Positions 1 through 8,517 of a stretch of DNA of 64,000 nucleotides are shown here, one piece after another. Numbering within the stretch: the first letter of the stretch is position 1; every line of letters begins with the position of its first letter. The stretch comes from Pseudomonadales bacterium. GTDB lineage: Bacteria; Pseudomonadota; Gammaproteobacteria; Pseudomonadales; UBA5518. The notes below the pieces were generated by a model. The model was not told the DNA's origin. It did no database searches and worked only from the letters and a program-made list of their open reading frames with translations. A program made the translations under genes and the position numbers. Location: contig JAJVIG010000043.1 in NCBI GenBank assembly GCA_022072145.1, positions 1-64,000 of the forward strand, in the 5' to 3' direction.

Positions 1-1125
1 GGCAAGAGCACCCTGGTCGAGAAGCTCGTGCCGGGCGAACGGCGCTACCGCTCGCTCGACGACTTCGACGTGCGCGATGCGGCGCGCCGCGACCCCGAGG
101 CCCTGCTGGGCGGCGCCGATCCGCTGACGCTCGACGAGGTCCAGCGCGAGCCGGGGCTGCTGCCTGCAGTCAAGAGGGCCATCGACCGCGACCGCCGGCC
201 CGGACGCTTCCTGCTCACCGGCTCGGCCAACCTGCTGCTGATGCGGCAGGTGTCGGAGTCGCTGGCCGGTCGCGCGAGCTACCTCACGCTCTGGCCCATG
301 ACCCGGCGCGAGCAGCTCGGGCTCGCACGCGCGGGGCGTTGGGACGAGCTGCTGGCGACGCCCGACGCGCAGTGGCGCGACCTCCTGGCGGCTGGGGATG
401 ACGCCGAGGAAGACTGGCAGGCGCTCGCGCTGCGCGGGGGGTTTCCCACGCCGGCGCTGGAACTCACGACGCCGGCGGACCGCGCCATCTGGTTCGACGG
501 CTACGTGCGCACCTATCTCGAACGCGACCTGCAGGACCTCGCCTCGATCAGCGCGCTGCCCGACTTCCGCCGCCTGATGCAGGCTGCCTGCCTGCGGTTG
601 GGGCAGCTCCTCAACCAGACCGAGCTGGGGCGCGATGTCGGCCTGCCCCAGCCGACGGTGCACCGCTGGCTCAACCTGCTGGAGACCTCCTATCTACTGG
701 TGCGCCTGCCGGCCTACGCGGTGAACCGCAGCAAGCGGCTCGTCAAGTCGCCCAGAGTCTTCTGGGGCGATACCGGCGTCGCGCTGCACCTCGGCGCCGC
801 AGCGCCCTGCGGCGCACACCTCGAGAACCTGGTGCTGCACGACCTGATCGCCTGGCGCGATGCGCGCGTGGACCGCGCGGAACTCGCCTACTGGCGCACC
901 ACGATCGGCGAGGAAGTGGACTTCGTGATCGAGGTCGGCGGCAAGCTGCTGCCCATCAAGGTGAAGGCCACCTCGAAGCCGCGCCTCGCCGACTGCGCGC
1001 ACCTGCGCACCTTCCGGCAGGAGTACGGGCGCAAGGCGCGCGCCGGGCTGCTGCTGCACACTGGTCGCACGGTCGAGTGGCTCACCCCCGACGTCCTGGC
1101 CGTACCTTGGTGGAGAGTGCTGTAG
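1..1125 (+). CDS. DUF4143-type AAA ATPase, 5' end cut by window
   Basis: The reading frame is open from base 1 and begins inside a Walker A motif (GKSTL at bases 1-15), so the true start lies outside the window. The family has an N-terminal P-loop ATPase domain and a C-terminal DUF4143 domain that resembles a restriction-type nuclease fold. Typical features are LDEVQR (Walker B-like), LLTGSANLLLM and, near the end, a segment EEVDFVIEVGGKLLPIKVK. Cellular function is not established; these genes are common in mobile and defence islands. The stop is 3 bp before hsdM on the same strand, so it is probably the upstream member of the restriction operon. In the C-terminal segment the usual acidic residue before Lys is replaced (PIKVK), so nuclease activity is doubtful. 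Confidence 0.85.
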   Translation, partial: GKSTLVEKLVPGERRYRSLDDFDVRDAARRDPEALLGGADPLTLDEVQREPGLLPAVKRAIDRDRRPGRFLLTGSANLLLMRQVSESLAGRASYLTLWPMTRREQLGLARAGRWDELLATPDAQWRDLLAAGDDAEEDWQALALRGGFPTPALELTTPADRAIWFDGYVRTYLERDLQDLASISALPDFRRLMQAACLRLGQLLNQTELGRDVGLPQPTVHRWLNLLETSYLLVRLPAYAVNRSKRLVKSPRVFWGDTGVALHLGAAAPCGAHLENLVLHDLIAWRDARVDRAELAYWRTTIGEEVDFVIEVGGKLLPIKVKATSKPRLADCAHLRTFRQEYGRKARAGLLLHTGRTVEWLTPDVLAVPWWRVL

Positions 1126-1128
1126 CCC

Positions 1129-3111
1129 ATGGAACCGAGCCAACTCAACTGGATCGCCAACTTCATCTGGGGCATCGCCGACGACGTCCTGCGGGACTTG
1201 TACGTCCGCGGCAAATATCGCGACGTCATTCTGCCGATGACGGTGCTCCGACGCCTCGATGCCGTGCTCGAGCCCACCAAGCAGGCCGTGCTCGACATGA
1301 AGGCCTCGCTCGACAAGGCCGGAATCACCAATCAGGACCAGGCGCTGCGCCAGGCCGCCGGCCAGGCCTTCTACAACACGTCCCGGTTCACGCTGCGCGA
1401 CCTCAAGGCCCGCGCCAGCCAGCAGCAGCTCAAGGCGGACTTCGAGGCCTACCTCGACGGCTTCTCGCCGAACGTGCAGGACATCCTCGAGAACTTCGAG
1501 TTCCGCAACCAGATCCCGCGGATCTCGAAGGCCGATGCGCTGGGCACGCTGATCGAGAAGTTCCTCTCGCCGGACATCAACCTCAGCCCCAACCCGGTGC
1601 TCAACGGCGACGGTTCGGTCAAGCACGCTGGCCTCGACAACCACGGCATGGGCACGGTGTTCGAGGAACTGGTCCGGCGTTTCAACGAAGAGAACAACGA
1701 AGAAGCCGGCGAACACTGGACGCCGCGCGACGCCGTGAAGCTCATGGCGAAGCTTCTCTTCCTGCCGATCGCCGACGAGATCGAGTCCGGCACCTACCTG
1801 CTCTACGACGCCGCCTGCGGCACCGGCGGCATGCTCACCGTGGCCGAAGAGACCCTGCAGGAACTCGCCACGCAACACGGCAAGCAGGTGGCCACGCACC
1901 TCTACGGCCAGGAGATCAACGCCGAGACCTACGCCATCTGCAAGGCCGACCTGCTGCTCAAGGGCGAAGGCGACGCGGCGGACAACATCGTCGGCGGGCC
2001 GGAACACTCCACGCTTGCCAACGACGCGTTCCCGTCGCGCGAGTTCGACTTCATGCTCAGCAACCCGCCCTACGGCAAGAGCTGGAAGAGCGACCTCGAG
2101 CGCATGGGCGGCAAGGACGGCCTCAAGGATCCGCGCTTCGTCATCGAGCACGCCGACGACCCCGAGTACTCGCTGATCACCCGCTCGAGCGACGGCCAGA
2201 TGCTGTTCCTGGCCAACATGCTCAGCAAGATGAAGCGGGGCACCAAGTTCGGCAGCCGCATCGCCGAGGTGCACAACGGCTCGTCGCTCTTCACCGGCGA
2301 TGCCGGGCAGGGCGAAAGCAACATCCGCCGCTGGATCATCGAGAACGACTGGCTGGAGGCCATCGTCGCGCTGCCGCTCAACATGTTCTACAACACCGGC
2401 ATCGCCACCTACATCTGGGTGCTCACCAACCGCAAGCCGGCGCACCGCCAAGGCATGGTGCAGCTCATCGACGCCACGCAGTGGTTCAAGCCGCTGCGCA
2501 AGAACCTGGGCAAGAAGAACTGCGAGCTGTCGGACGACGACATCGCGCGCATCTGCCACGCGTTCCTGAAGTTCGAGGAGACCGAGCAGTCGAAGCGCTT
2601 CCCGAACGCCGCCTTCGGCTACTGGAAGGTGACCGTCGAGCGGCCGCTGCGCCTGAAGGGCATCGACCCGGAGCGCGCCTACACGCCCAAGGAGATCAAG
2701 GCGCTGAAGGAGACCGCCGAGCGGGCTGACGACGCGCCGCCGGTCATCCGCAAGATCCACAAGAAGGGCACCGCCGCCGACCCGCTGCGCGGCCTGTTCG
2801 AGGCCACCATCGCTGGCAAGCCGGCCGTGGTCGAGTACGAGCCTGATAGCGACCTGCGCGACACCGAGCAGGTGCCGCTGCTGGAGGAAGGCGGCATCGA
2901 GGCCTTCATTCGGCGGGAAGTTCTGCCCCACGCGAATGACGCCTGGTTCGTGCCCGACGGCGTCAAGACCGGCTACGAGATCAGCTTCACCCGCTACTTC
3001 TACCAGCCGCAGCCGCTGCGCACGCTTGAGGAGATCCGCGCGGACATCTTGGCGCTCGAGAAGGAAACCGAGGGACTGCTCGGCGAGATCATCGGAGGGG
3101 GGCGGGCGTGA
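1129..3111 (+). CDS. hsdM: Type I restriction-modification DNA methyltransferase subunit HsdM
   Basis: N6-adenine methyltransferase subunit of a type I restriction-modification complex. With HsdS it modifies host DNA, and with HsdR it forms the restriction enzyme. The 660-residue product has an HsdM N-terminal helical domain, an AdoMet-binding motif DAACGTGG from residue 227, and the catalytic motif IV NPPYG from residue 312. The ATG at 1129 lies 3 bp after the DUF4143 stop, and the homologous start MEPSQLNWIANFIW is typical of the family. The final stop overlaps the next start as GTGA. In most type I operons hsdS follows hsdM directly; here two defence-type genes intervene. Confidence 0.95.
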   Translation: MEPSQLNWIANFIWGIADDVLRDLYVRGKYRDVILPMTVLRRLDAVLEPTKQAVLDMKASLDKAGITNQDQALRQAAGQAFYNTSRFTLRDLKARASQQQLKADFEAYLDGFSPNVQDILENFEFRNQIPRISKADALGTLIEKFLSPDINLSPNPVLNGDGSVKHAGLDNHGMGTVFEELVRRFNEENNEEAGEHWTPRDAVKLMAKLLFLPIADEIESGTYLLYDAACGTGGMLTVAEETLQELATQHGKQVATHLYGQEINAETYAICKADLLLKGEGDAADNIVGGPEHSTLANDAFPSREFDFMLSNPPYGKSWKSDLERMGGKDGLKDPRFVIEHADDPEYSLITRSSDGQMLFLANMLSKMKRGTKFGSRIAEVHNGSSLFTGDAGQGESNIRRWIIENDWLEAIVALPLNMFYNTGIATYIWVLTNRKPAHRQGMVQLIDATQWFKPLRKNLGKKNCELSDDDIARICHAFLKFEETEQSKRFPNAAFGYWKVTVERPLRLKGIDPERAYTPKEIKALKETAERADDAPPVIRKIHKKGTAADPLRGLFEATIAGKPAVVEYEPDSDLRDTEQVPLLEEGGIEAFIRREVLPHANDAWFVPDGVKTGYEISFTRYFYQPQPLRTLEEIRADILALEKETEGLLGEIIGGGRA

Positions 3112-3908
3112 CAGCCGCTTCGCTCGCCTCAAGCGTTCACTATTCCGGCGCGCAAGGGAACGCGTTGTGGTGCGGCCGCGTTGTCGTGGACGAGGATCGC
3201 TTCAAGTCTTATGTGGCCAGTCGAGTGAGGGCCCGGGTAGAGGACGACGACACCCACGATCCGTTTGAGGCAGAGCTGAGGGGTATGGCTACGACGGGCA
3301 TGCAGACCAATTTCGTCGAACGTCTCCTTAGAGCGGTTCCCGATGAGAAGTCATGGGCGGTCGGAGAAGCCCTCGCCGAATGTGTTCTCGCCGATGACGA
3401 CACCCGTGAGATTTGCTGGCCGTGGAATCTCCTGCGCGACCGACGCACGCCTAGAGCCAGCTTGCCAGGCGCCGATCTGGTCGGCTTCTGCAAGGAAGGC
3501 GAGTCCGTGCTGCTGCTCTTTGGCGAGGTGAAGACATCCTCAGATGCAGGTACGCCGCCGAACGTGATGAACGGCAGCGGTGGGATGGTCTGGCAGCTTG
3601 AGGAGGAAGCGACGCGACTGGACATACAGCACGCGCTCCTCAAGTGGCTGCGATCAAGGTGTGATGCACCGGAGCATCGGGAACTCTACCGAGCTGCCGT
3701 CCGGAGATATGTTCAGTCTGTCGGTAAAGAGATCCTTCTGGTCGGGATTCTGCTTCGCGACACCAAGCCCAATGAGCTGGACCTCACGGCCCGCGCGAAG
3801 GCACTGGCGGCGAAGCTCAGCACCCCTACACGCATTGAGATTACGGCCTGGTACTTGCCTGTTCCGATCAAGGACTGGCCAGCTCTGCTTCATGGGGGGA
3901 CACCATGA
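3108..3908 (+). CDS. HamA-like (DUF1837) predicted PD-(D/E)XK nuclease, Hachiman effector candidate
   Basis: A 266-residue soluble protein with no membrane segment. The core GADLVGF followed by LLLFGEVKTS gives D123, E140 and K142, the D-Xn-ExK arrangement of PD-(D/E)XK nucleases; E71 could supply the further helix acid. The immediately following gene is a large Ski2/BRR2-like helicase, which is the HamA-HamB layout of the Hachiman antiphage system, where HamA is the nuclease effector held by the helicase. Assignment to HamA rests on gene pairing, size and the ExK motif; sequence identity to known HamA was not measured. GTG start overlaps the hsdM stop (GTGA), and the stop overlaps the helicase start (ATGA). 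The gene is visibly less GC-rich than hsdM. Alternative: another helicase-associated nuclease such as the AbpA type. Confidence 0.6.
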   Translation: MTAASLASSVHYSGAQGNALWCGRVVVDEDRFKSYVASRVRARVEDDDTHDPFEAELRGMATTGMQTNFVERLLRAVPDEKSWAVGEALAECVLADDDTREICWPWNLLRDRRTPRASLPGADLVGFCKEGESVLLLFGEVKTSSDAGTPPNVMNGSGGMVWQLEEEATRLDIQHALLKWLRSRCDAPEHRELYRAAVRRYVQSVGKEILLVGILLRDTKPNELDLTARAKALAAKLSTPTRIEITAWYLPVPIKDWPALLHGGTP

Positions 3909-6900
3909 CGGCAGGCAGCTGGCTTCGAACTGCGATCGGCGAGGATCGCCTCCGCGAGACCTCGACCGAGGCGAGTCGGCGCCGGCTTTCAGCCGCGCTG
4001 AACCCCGTATCCCAAGAGCCGGATGATCGGGAGCTTCAGCTCGTCACGAACACACTCGAACTGGAGCTGTTCGATGCCCTCGATGACGAGCAGCGGGCGT
4101 TGGAGCTTCGAGCCATCGCCGCGGAGACGTTCCAGATCGCTAGAACGCTCGCATGGCCAGAGCAACCTGTAGCAGCTGCGCAGTGGCTCCTGCGTTTGGG
4201 TTGTCTTGCGGTCATCGGAGATCGCTCTGCGGACTTCCGTCGCATCATTACGGAGCTGCAGCTTCCGGCACTACCTCTCGACTCACCGGACTGGGGCGTT
4301 CGGGTCTGGTCGTCGATCTTGGACATCTGGTTGCGCCTTCTGCGGAAGCAGGGATGGGACGATCTCGACGCCGTCCAAGAGCGGGTCGTCGCCCTCCGCC
4401 AAGCTCAGCGGTCCGTCGAACCGGCGTTCCTGCGAGCAGCCGAGGATCGCCAGGACGTTCGACCAGCTTGGGAACTCATGGCCCAATACCATCTGGCGAA
4501 GGCCGCAGAGGTCTTGGGCGTCTACCTTGGACAGGGCTCTGTCGATGGGCACTATGACATCCGCGAGCAGCTCGAAGCTCAGTTCGACCGGGCAATAGGC
4601 GCCTCGGCTCGCGGCCAGCTCATCGAGCTAGAGACGATGTCTCGTCTGCTCGCTCGAGCCTCCCGCGCGATGGTCGACAACAGTATCTGGACGGTTACCC
4701 GCGCAGTGAACAGCAGGGTGACTCGATTCGTCGAGTCGTTGACGGCTCGGGATCGAGCCCGCCCAATCTTCGAAATGCTGCCGCCGCAGAGGCGGACCTT
4801 ACGCGAAGAGGGCCTTCTGGGCTCTGGTCATCGCTCTGTGGTTGTGAGCTTGCCGACATCGAGCGGTAAGACGTTCATCGCGGAGTTTCGCATTCTTCAA
4901 GCGCTGAACCAGTTCGACCAGGAGAACGGCTGGGTCGCCTACTTGGCGCCCACTCGCGCGCTGGTGAACCAGCTAGCGACGCGACTGCGCCGCGATTTCT
5001 ACAGCCTTGGCACGGTTGTGGAGAAGGTAAGCCCATCGCTCGAAGTGGATGGCCTCGAAGCCGGAATGCTGACCGAGGCAGAAAGAGCTCAGCAGTTCCG
5101 GATCCTGGTAACTACCCCGGAGAAGCTCGACCTCATGCTGCGTGGTGGGTGGGAAGAGAAGATTGGCCGCCCCCTCACGCTCGTCGTCGTGGACGAGGCG
5201 CATGGCTTGGCTTCCGCGGCTCGGGGGATCAAGCTTGAACTCCTTCTTGCGACCATAAACCGCGAGTGCCGCTACGCTCAGTTCCTCTTGCTTACACCCT
5301 TCATCCGCAACGGAGCAGAAATTGCCCGCTGGCTGGCGCCCGACAGCAACAAGAGCATCGACCTCGGCGTCGATTGGACGCCGAACGATCGCGTTGTGGC
5401 AATCGCGCGTGTCGAACGTGGCGACAGCAAAGGCGAGTTCAGCGTATCGCTTCTCTCACGGCACACGTCTCGCAACACCCTCGATATTCCCGAGCAGATC
5501 GGTCTTCGGGAAAGCCGTCCTCTGGGCTTGACCTGGTCCAAAGTGGCCAAGTCGCCGGGGAAGATCGCAGCCGCAACTGCGCAGGTCCTCCAGAAGCGCG
5601 GCACCGTCATCGTGCTTGCTGACACGCCGGCGTCGACATGGGGCATCGCTGACACTTTCAGGGTTGACGAAAATAGGCGAACGCTCGACGGTGACGACCT
5701 AAGACATGTGCAGCGGTTTCTCATCGATGAGATGGGAAACGACTTCCCCCTCGCCGGCCTGCTCGAGTACGGCGTCGGCGTTCATCACGCGGGCATGTCC
5801 GAGGACACGCGCGCGCTCGTGGAGTGGCTCACGGAGAACGGGCGGCTTGATGTTCTCGTTGCCACGACCACTATCGCGCAAGGCGTGAACTTCCCCGTCT
5901 CCGGCATCGTGTTTGCGAGCCACCAGTACCGGACGCGGAAGTTCCCCTATCGCATCGATATGCCGCCCCAAGACTTCTGGAACATTGCTGGTCGGGCGGG
6001 CCGTGTCGACCAAGGGGATCTTGGAGTCGTCGCTCTTGCCGCCCAGGATGACGCCAAGCAACAGGCACTGGAGCAGTTCATCGACTCGTCCGTCGCGGAG
6101 CTCAACTCGACGCTCATCGAGATGGTGCAAACCGCGGCCAACGCAGGATCGCTGCTTCGCCTCGAGTCGCTGTCGCATCAGCCAGGTTGGTCCGCGTTCG
6201 TCCAATATTTGGCGCACACCTACCGGCAGATCGGGAACCACGAGCAGTTCGCAGCGCAGGTCGAGCAGGTTCTACGCGGCACGCTTGGCTTCCAGGCGCT
6301 TCGCAAGAGCCACAAGGGATGGGCAGACACCCTCGTTCAGGGCGTGTATGCCTACGCCGAGAGAATCAAGGGCAAGCCGCTTGGCCTGGTAGATGCCACT
6401 GGGTTTTCCTGGGAGTCGGTCAGCAATACCTTGGTGAGGATCGGGCAAGAACAGCTACCTGACGATGTTTGGTCGCCCGAGCTATTCGCGGGGCGAAGAG
6501 ATGACCTCCGGCGCATGATGGGATTGCTGCTGCAGGTGCCGGAGCTTCGAGAGCCGCTGGCGGAGGTCACCGGAGGCACGAGTGCAAACGGAGACAAGCT
6601 CGCCCGAATCATCTGTGATTGGGTCCAGGGGCGTCCACTGACTGACATGGCGACCGCCTACTTCAGTCAGCCAGCCGAAGAAGAGGGCACCGACGCCGAA
6701 GCGGATCCCGTGGCAGCAATGACCAAGTGCTGCCAAAGCGTATTCGGGAGGCTTACGCAAACCGCGTCTTGGGGGCTGTCTGCATTGCAGTCACTCACGG
6801 TCGGAAACGCCTTCGATGAGATGTCGGCCGTGGAGCAGCGCAGCCTGCGCAATCTCCCTGCTCGCGTGTACTACGGTGTCAACACCGACGAGGCCGTCGC

Positions 6901-7093
6901 CCTAAGGCTTCTCGGAGTGCCACGAACTGCTGCTCCAGCGCTCGCTGAGGTTCTTGGAGTCAGGGCGGACGAGCCGCTTCACCGGGTACGCGGACGGCTG
7001 CGAGCGGCCAACGTTAGTGAGTGGACCAAGGCGATGGGCGAGCGTGGCGCCAGCTACCATCGAGTATGGGCGATCATGGAAGGCGCAACATGA
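3905..7093 (+). CDS. HamB-like superfamily 2 DEAH helicase (Hachiman candidate)
   Basis: A 1062-residue helicase. After an N-terminal helical region of about 290 residues come Walker A (LPTSSGKT, Lys322), motif II DEAH at 430-433, a motif V-like TTTIAQGVNFP near 652-662, and motif VI GRAGR at 696-700, the signature of Ski2/BRR2-type SF2 helicases. The C-terminal 350 residues show no recognised motif and probably form the family-specific helical part. Paired with the upstream nuclease candidate it matches Hachiman HamB, which is thought to survey DNA and release or activate HamA. ATG overlaps the preceding stop, and the gene ends in ATGA with hsdS. Composition is lower in GC than in the flanking hsd genes: by hand count 34 of 60 bases at 5701-5760 against 44 of 60 in hsdR at 11281-11340. 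Confidence 0.7.
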   Translation: MTAGSWLRTAIGEDRLRETSTEASRRRLSAALNPVSQEPDDRELQLVTNTLELELFDALDDEQRALELRAIAAETFQIARTLAWPEQPVAAAQWLLRLGCLAVIGDRSADFRRIITELQLPALPLDSPDWGVRVWSSILDIWLRLLRKQGWDDLDAVQERVVALRQAQRSVEPAFLRAAEDRQDVRPAWELMAQYHLAKAAEVLGVYLGQGSVDGHYDIREQLEAQFDRAIGASARGQLIELETMSRLLARASRAMVDNSIWTVTRAVNSRVTRFVESLTARDRARPIFEMLPPQRRTLREEGLLGSGHRSVVVSLPTSSGKTFIAEFRILQALNQFDQENGWVAYLAPTRALVNQLATRLRRDFYSLGTVVEKVSPSLEVDGLEAGMLTEAERAQQFRILVTTPEKLDLMLRGGWEEKIGRPLTLVVVDEAHGLASAARGIKLELLLATINRECRYAQFLLLTPFIRNGAEIARWLAPDSNKSIDLGVDWTPNDRVVAIARVERGDSKGEFSVSLLSRHTSRNTLDIPEQIGLRESRPLGLTWSKVAKSPGKIAAATAQVLQKRGTVIVLADTPASTWGIADTFRVDENRRTLDGDDLRHVQRFLIDEMGNDFPLAGLLEYGVGVHHAGMSEDTRALVEWLTENGRLDVLVATTTIAQGVNFPVSGIVFASHQYRTRKFPYRIDMPPQDFWNIAGRAGRVDQGDLGVVALAAQDDAKQQALEQFIDSSVAELNSTLIEMVQTAANAGSLLRLESLSHQPGWSAFVQYLAHTYRQIGNHEQFAAQVEQVLRGTLGFQALRKSHKGWADTLVQGVYAYAERIKGKPLGLVDATGFSWESVSNTLVRIGQEQLPDDVWSPELFAGRRDDLRRMMGLLLQVPELREPLAEVTGGTSANGDKLARIICDWVQGRPLTDMATAYFSQPAEEEGTDAEADPVAAMTKCCQSVFGRLTQTASWGLSALQSLTVGNAFDEMSAVEQRSLRNLPARVYYGVNTDEAVALRLLGVPRTAAPALAEVLGVRADEPLHRVRGRLRAANVSEWTKAMGERGASYHRVWAIMEGAT

Positions 7094-8517
7094 TCGCCGG
7101 CCTTGAGGCCTATCTCGCGATGAAGGACTCCGGCGTGCCGTGGCTGGGACGGGTACCGGAGCACTGGCAGGTCTCGCCTGCGTTCGCCGTGTACAGGCCA
7201 AGACAGGTCAAGAACACGGGCTTGGTCGAGCCGACCGTACTCTCGTTGAGCTACGGCCGAATCATCGTCAAAGCGCACGAGAAGTTGCGCGGCTTGGTGC
7301 CCGAGTCATTCGAGACCTACCAGATCGTCGAACCGGGCAACATCATCGTTCGCACCACGGACCTGCAGAACGACCAAACGAGTCTACGGATTGGGCATGC
7401 ACGCCATCGCGGCATAATCACCGCTGCGTATATGTGCTTGGAGACGAAGCCGATCGTGCTGAACGAATTCGGCTATCAGTATCTCAACGCCTATGACCTG
7501 CTGAAGATCATCTACGGGTTCGGCTCCGGGCTGAGGCAGAGCCTCGATTTCAGCGACATCAAGCGCATGCCCGTGCTGGTGCCGCCGAGAGACGAACAAG
7601 CCGCCATCGTCCGCTTCCTCGACCACACGGACCGGCGGATTCGGCGGTACATCCGCGCCAAGCAGACGCTGGTCAAGCTGCTGGAGGAGCAGAAGCAGGC
7701 CATCATCCACCGCGCCGTCACCCGCGGCCTCGACCCCAACGTCCGCCTCAAGCCCTCCGGCGTGGAGTGGCTGGGGGATGTGCCGGCGCATTGGGAGGTT
7801 CTCCCGATGCGGCGTCGCTGGTCGGTAACGGACTGTAAGCACCTAACAGTTCCGTTCGTCGATGACGCGGACGGAATTCCGCTCGCGAGCGTGCGCGAAG
7901 TTCAGTCGTTCGAGTTATCTCTTGCGAAGGCAAAGCGCACTACCGAGGACTCGTTCAAGAGCTTGGTCGAGGGGGGGCGCCAACCTCGCAGGGGAGACCT
8001 GATCTACTGCAGGAACGTCAGCGTTGGGGCCGCGGCGATCGTGAACACTGACGAGCCGTTGGCAATGGGTCAGGACGTGTGCCTGATCCGATCGAACGCA
8101 GAGAGTCAGCGATACCTCAACTACTTTCTGCGCAGCCCGGCCATGCAGCACCAGTTGGCCCTGCTGCAAGTTGGCTCGACGTTCAATCGGATCAACGTCG
8201 CAGACATCAAGGCTTTGGTGGTCGTTGCGCCTCCGCGCAATGAGCAGGACTCAATCGTCGACTTCCTGGATTCCGAGCTTGCCGAGGCGAACCGCGCGCA
8301 GACGGTGGCGACGAATGAGATGACTCTACTGCGCGAATACCGCATCCGCCTGATCGCCGACGTGGTCACCGGCAAGCTCGACGTGCGCGAGGCGGCAGCG
8401 CGGTTGCCGCAGGAAGCCGAAGATCTCGAGCCGCTCGACGAAGCCGAGGTCGAGGGCGAGGCGGAGGAGAACGAAGCCGGCGACGGCGACGGAGTGGCTG
8501 AGGAGGCCGAAGCGTGA
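7090..8517 (+). CDS. hsdS: Type I restriction-modification specificity subunit HsdS
   Basis: DNA-recognition subunit of the type I complex, 475 residues from the ATG at 7090. It shows the duplicated layout of the family: the marker WLGRVPEHW near the N terminus and WLGDVPAHW near the middle each open a target-recognition domain, and each domain ends in a helical spacer (AAIVRFLDHTDRRI and DSIVDFLDSELAEA). The C-terminal 35 residues are strongly acidic. A longer in-frame start exists at 7021, but it would overlap the helicase deeply; the ATG at 7090 makes the same 4-nt ATGA overlap seen at the other junctions. Both recognition domains are intact, so the system could be functional. The target sequence cannot be read from the protein. 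Confidence 0.93.
   Translation: MIAGLEAYLAMKDSGVPWLGRVPEHWQVSPAFAVYRPRQVKNTGLVEPTVLSLSYGRIIVKAHEKLRGLVPESFETYQIVEPGNIIVRTTDLQNDQTSLRIGHARHRGIITAAYMCLETKPIVLNEFGYQYLNAYDLLKIIYGFGSGLRQSLDFSDIKRMPVLVPPRDEQAAIVRFLDHTDRRIRRYIRAKQTLVKLLEEQKQAIIHRAVTRGLDPNVRLKPSGVEWLGDVPAHWEVLPMRRRWSVTDCKHLTVPFVDDADGIPLASVREVQSFELSLAKAKRTTEDSFKSLVEGGRQPRRGDLIYCRNVSVGAAAIVNTDEPLAMGQDVCLIRSNAESQRYLNYFLRSPAMQHQLALLQVGSTFNRINVADIKALVVVAPPRNEQDSIVDFLDSELAEANRAQTVATNEMTLLREYRIRLIADVVTGKLDVREAAARLPQEAEDLEPLDEAEVEGEAEENEAGDGDGVAEEAEA

Noticed and set aside
694-3132. Open frame of about 810 codons on the minus strand opposite hsdM
   Set aside because: It mirrors the codon pattern of hsdM, has low-complexity Arg/Leu/Val content and no domain; GC-rich third positions keep the antisense frame open.
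7021-7089. Longer start for hsdS
   Set aside because: Would overlap the helicase gene by about 70 bp; the ATG at 7090 fits the family N terminus and the 4-nt overlap pattern.
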